NCBI GenBank assembly: GCA_947648385.1
Contig: CANSNO010000012.1
Coordinates: 1 to 39,707 of the forward strand
Direction: 5' to 3'
DNA: 39,707 bases
Source of the DNA: an uncultured Clostridia bacterium
GTDB taxonomy: Bacteria > Bacillota > Clostridia > Oscillospirales > Butyricicoccaceae
This document shows, piece by piece, positions 39,450 through 39,707 of this stretch (its first letter is position 1; every line of letters begins with the position of its first letter). A program made the translations under genes and the position numbers. Below the pieces are notes generated by a model. It searched no databases and was not told the DNA's origin. It saw nothing but the letters and a program-made list of their open reading frames with translations.

Positions 39450-39574
39450 TAAACAAAGAGTTGCATTATTTGTTGGCTTTGGAAGAGATTTTGAGCTTTT
39501 GAGACATAAAAAAGAAAACGAGTTGAACTTTCCTTGCGTAAAAAGTTAAACTCAATTTTGAAAAGGAGGAAAAC

Positions 39575-39707
39575 ATGAGCAACAGAACATATGACATCCT
39601 CAAATGGGTGGCGCAGATTGTGCTACCCGCCGTGGGAACGCTGTATTTCGCGCTGTCGTCCATCTGGGGGCTGCCCATGGGCGAGGAGGTCGTGGGAACG
39701 ATAACGG
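39575..39707 (+). CDS. Holin, Hol44-like (partial, cut by window end)
   Basis: ATG at 39575 with AAAAGGAGG 7 bp upstream. The 44 residues visible read MSNRTYDILKWVAQIVLPAV GTLYFALSSIWGLPMGEEVV GTIT-type pattern, matching the start of the Phage_holin_5_2 (Hol44) family. The membrane helix VAQIVLPAVGTLYFALSSIW is clear. It makes the pore that lets the endolysin reach the wall; no endolysin gene is visible before the edge. Confidence 0.8.
   Translation, partial: MSNRTYDILKWVAQIVLPAVGTLYFALSSIWGLPMGEEVVGTIT

Larger units (their letters stand above)
2763..39707. mobile_element. Prophage, myovirus-like (lambda-type head, P2-type tail), right end outside window
   Basis: From attL to the window edge there is a continuous phage gene order: integrase, repressor, early genes, late activator, terminase, portal, protease, capsid, contractile tail, baseplate, fibre, holin. 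About 37 kb are present and the module is still open at the lysis genes, so the full element is longer. Most structural genes look intact; a methylase and a small holin are interrupted. Confidence 0.95.

Overview
The window holds the left flank of a bacterial chromosome (about 1-2,770) and most of an integrated temperate tailed phage (about 2,770 to the right edge); the right prophage end is not included. The host looks like a member of the Bacillota, probably class Clostridia. The grounds are strong AGGAGG ribosome sites, small-gene families typical of Clostridia phages (YopX, DUF551, DUF3846, DUF1492), and an intergenic element at the left edge of a kind I remember from gut Clostridia. The genus cannot be fixed from sequence alone.

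Host part: a G3E-family (CobW-like) GTPase, a small thioredoxin-fold redox protein, and a cytoplasmic L-asparaginase with its own promoter and a tail-to-tail cluster of hairpin terminators. An 80-bp repeat with a perfect 16-bp hairpin occurs twice (2525-2604, 2694-2773). The prophage joins the second copy, and the serine integrase gene reads out of the phage through both copies, so its last ~70 codons are host sequence.

Lysogeny module (minus strand, 2567-5703): large serine integrase, a protein with two SWIM zinc fingers, an ImmA-like metallopeptidase and a Cro/CI-type repressor. The 260-bp control region has two near-consensus promoters that face each other, each with a related operator-like palindrome in its -35/-10 spacer. 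Early module (plus, 5965-15683): a Cro-like protein, many small zinc-ribbon or unknown proteins, a DNA adenine methylase broken by an in-frame TAA, a 606-residue cytosine methylase with repeats, a tRNA-Gln(UUG), a MazG-like protein, an HUH-type replication protein and a DUF1492/RinA-like late activator.

Late module (plus, 15730-39707): a structured leader, a ParB-methylase fusion, then a lambda-type head (gpNu1/gpA terminase, gpW, gpB portal, protease, capsid, cement) joined to a P2-type contractile tail (Z, sheath, tube, frameshifted E/E' chaperone, tape measure, X, D, V, U, W, J, I, fibre). So this is a myovirus-like hybrid. After the fibre come a carbohydrate-binding protein, a subtilisin-like protease with an SLH-like tail, a membrane protein, a 19-codon holin remnant, an AT-rich repeat island and a Hol44-like holin cut by the window edge. 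No amidase, lysozyme or other recognised endolysin is visible inside the window.

The most distinctive points are the face-to-face promoter switch, the -1 frameshift at GGGTTTT, the host-completed integrase, the broken methylase, the possible short RNA before the terminase, the protease in the lysis region, and the interrupted holin with its repeat island.
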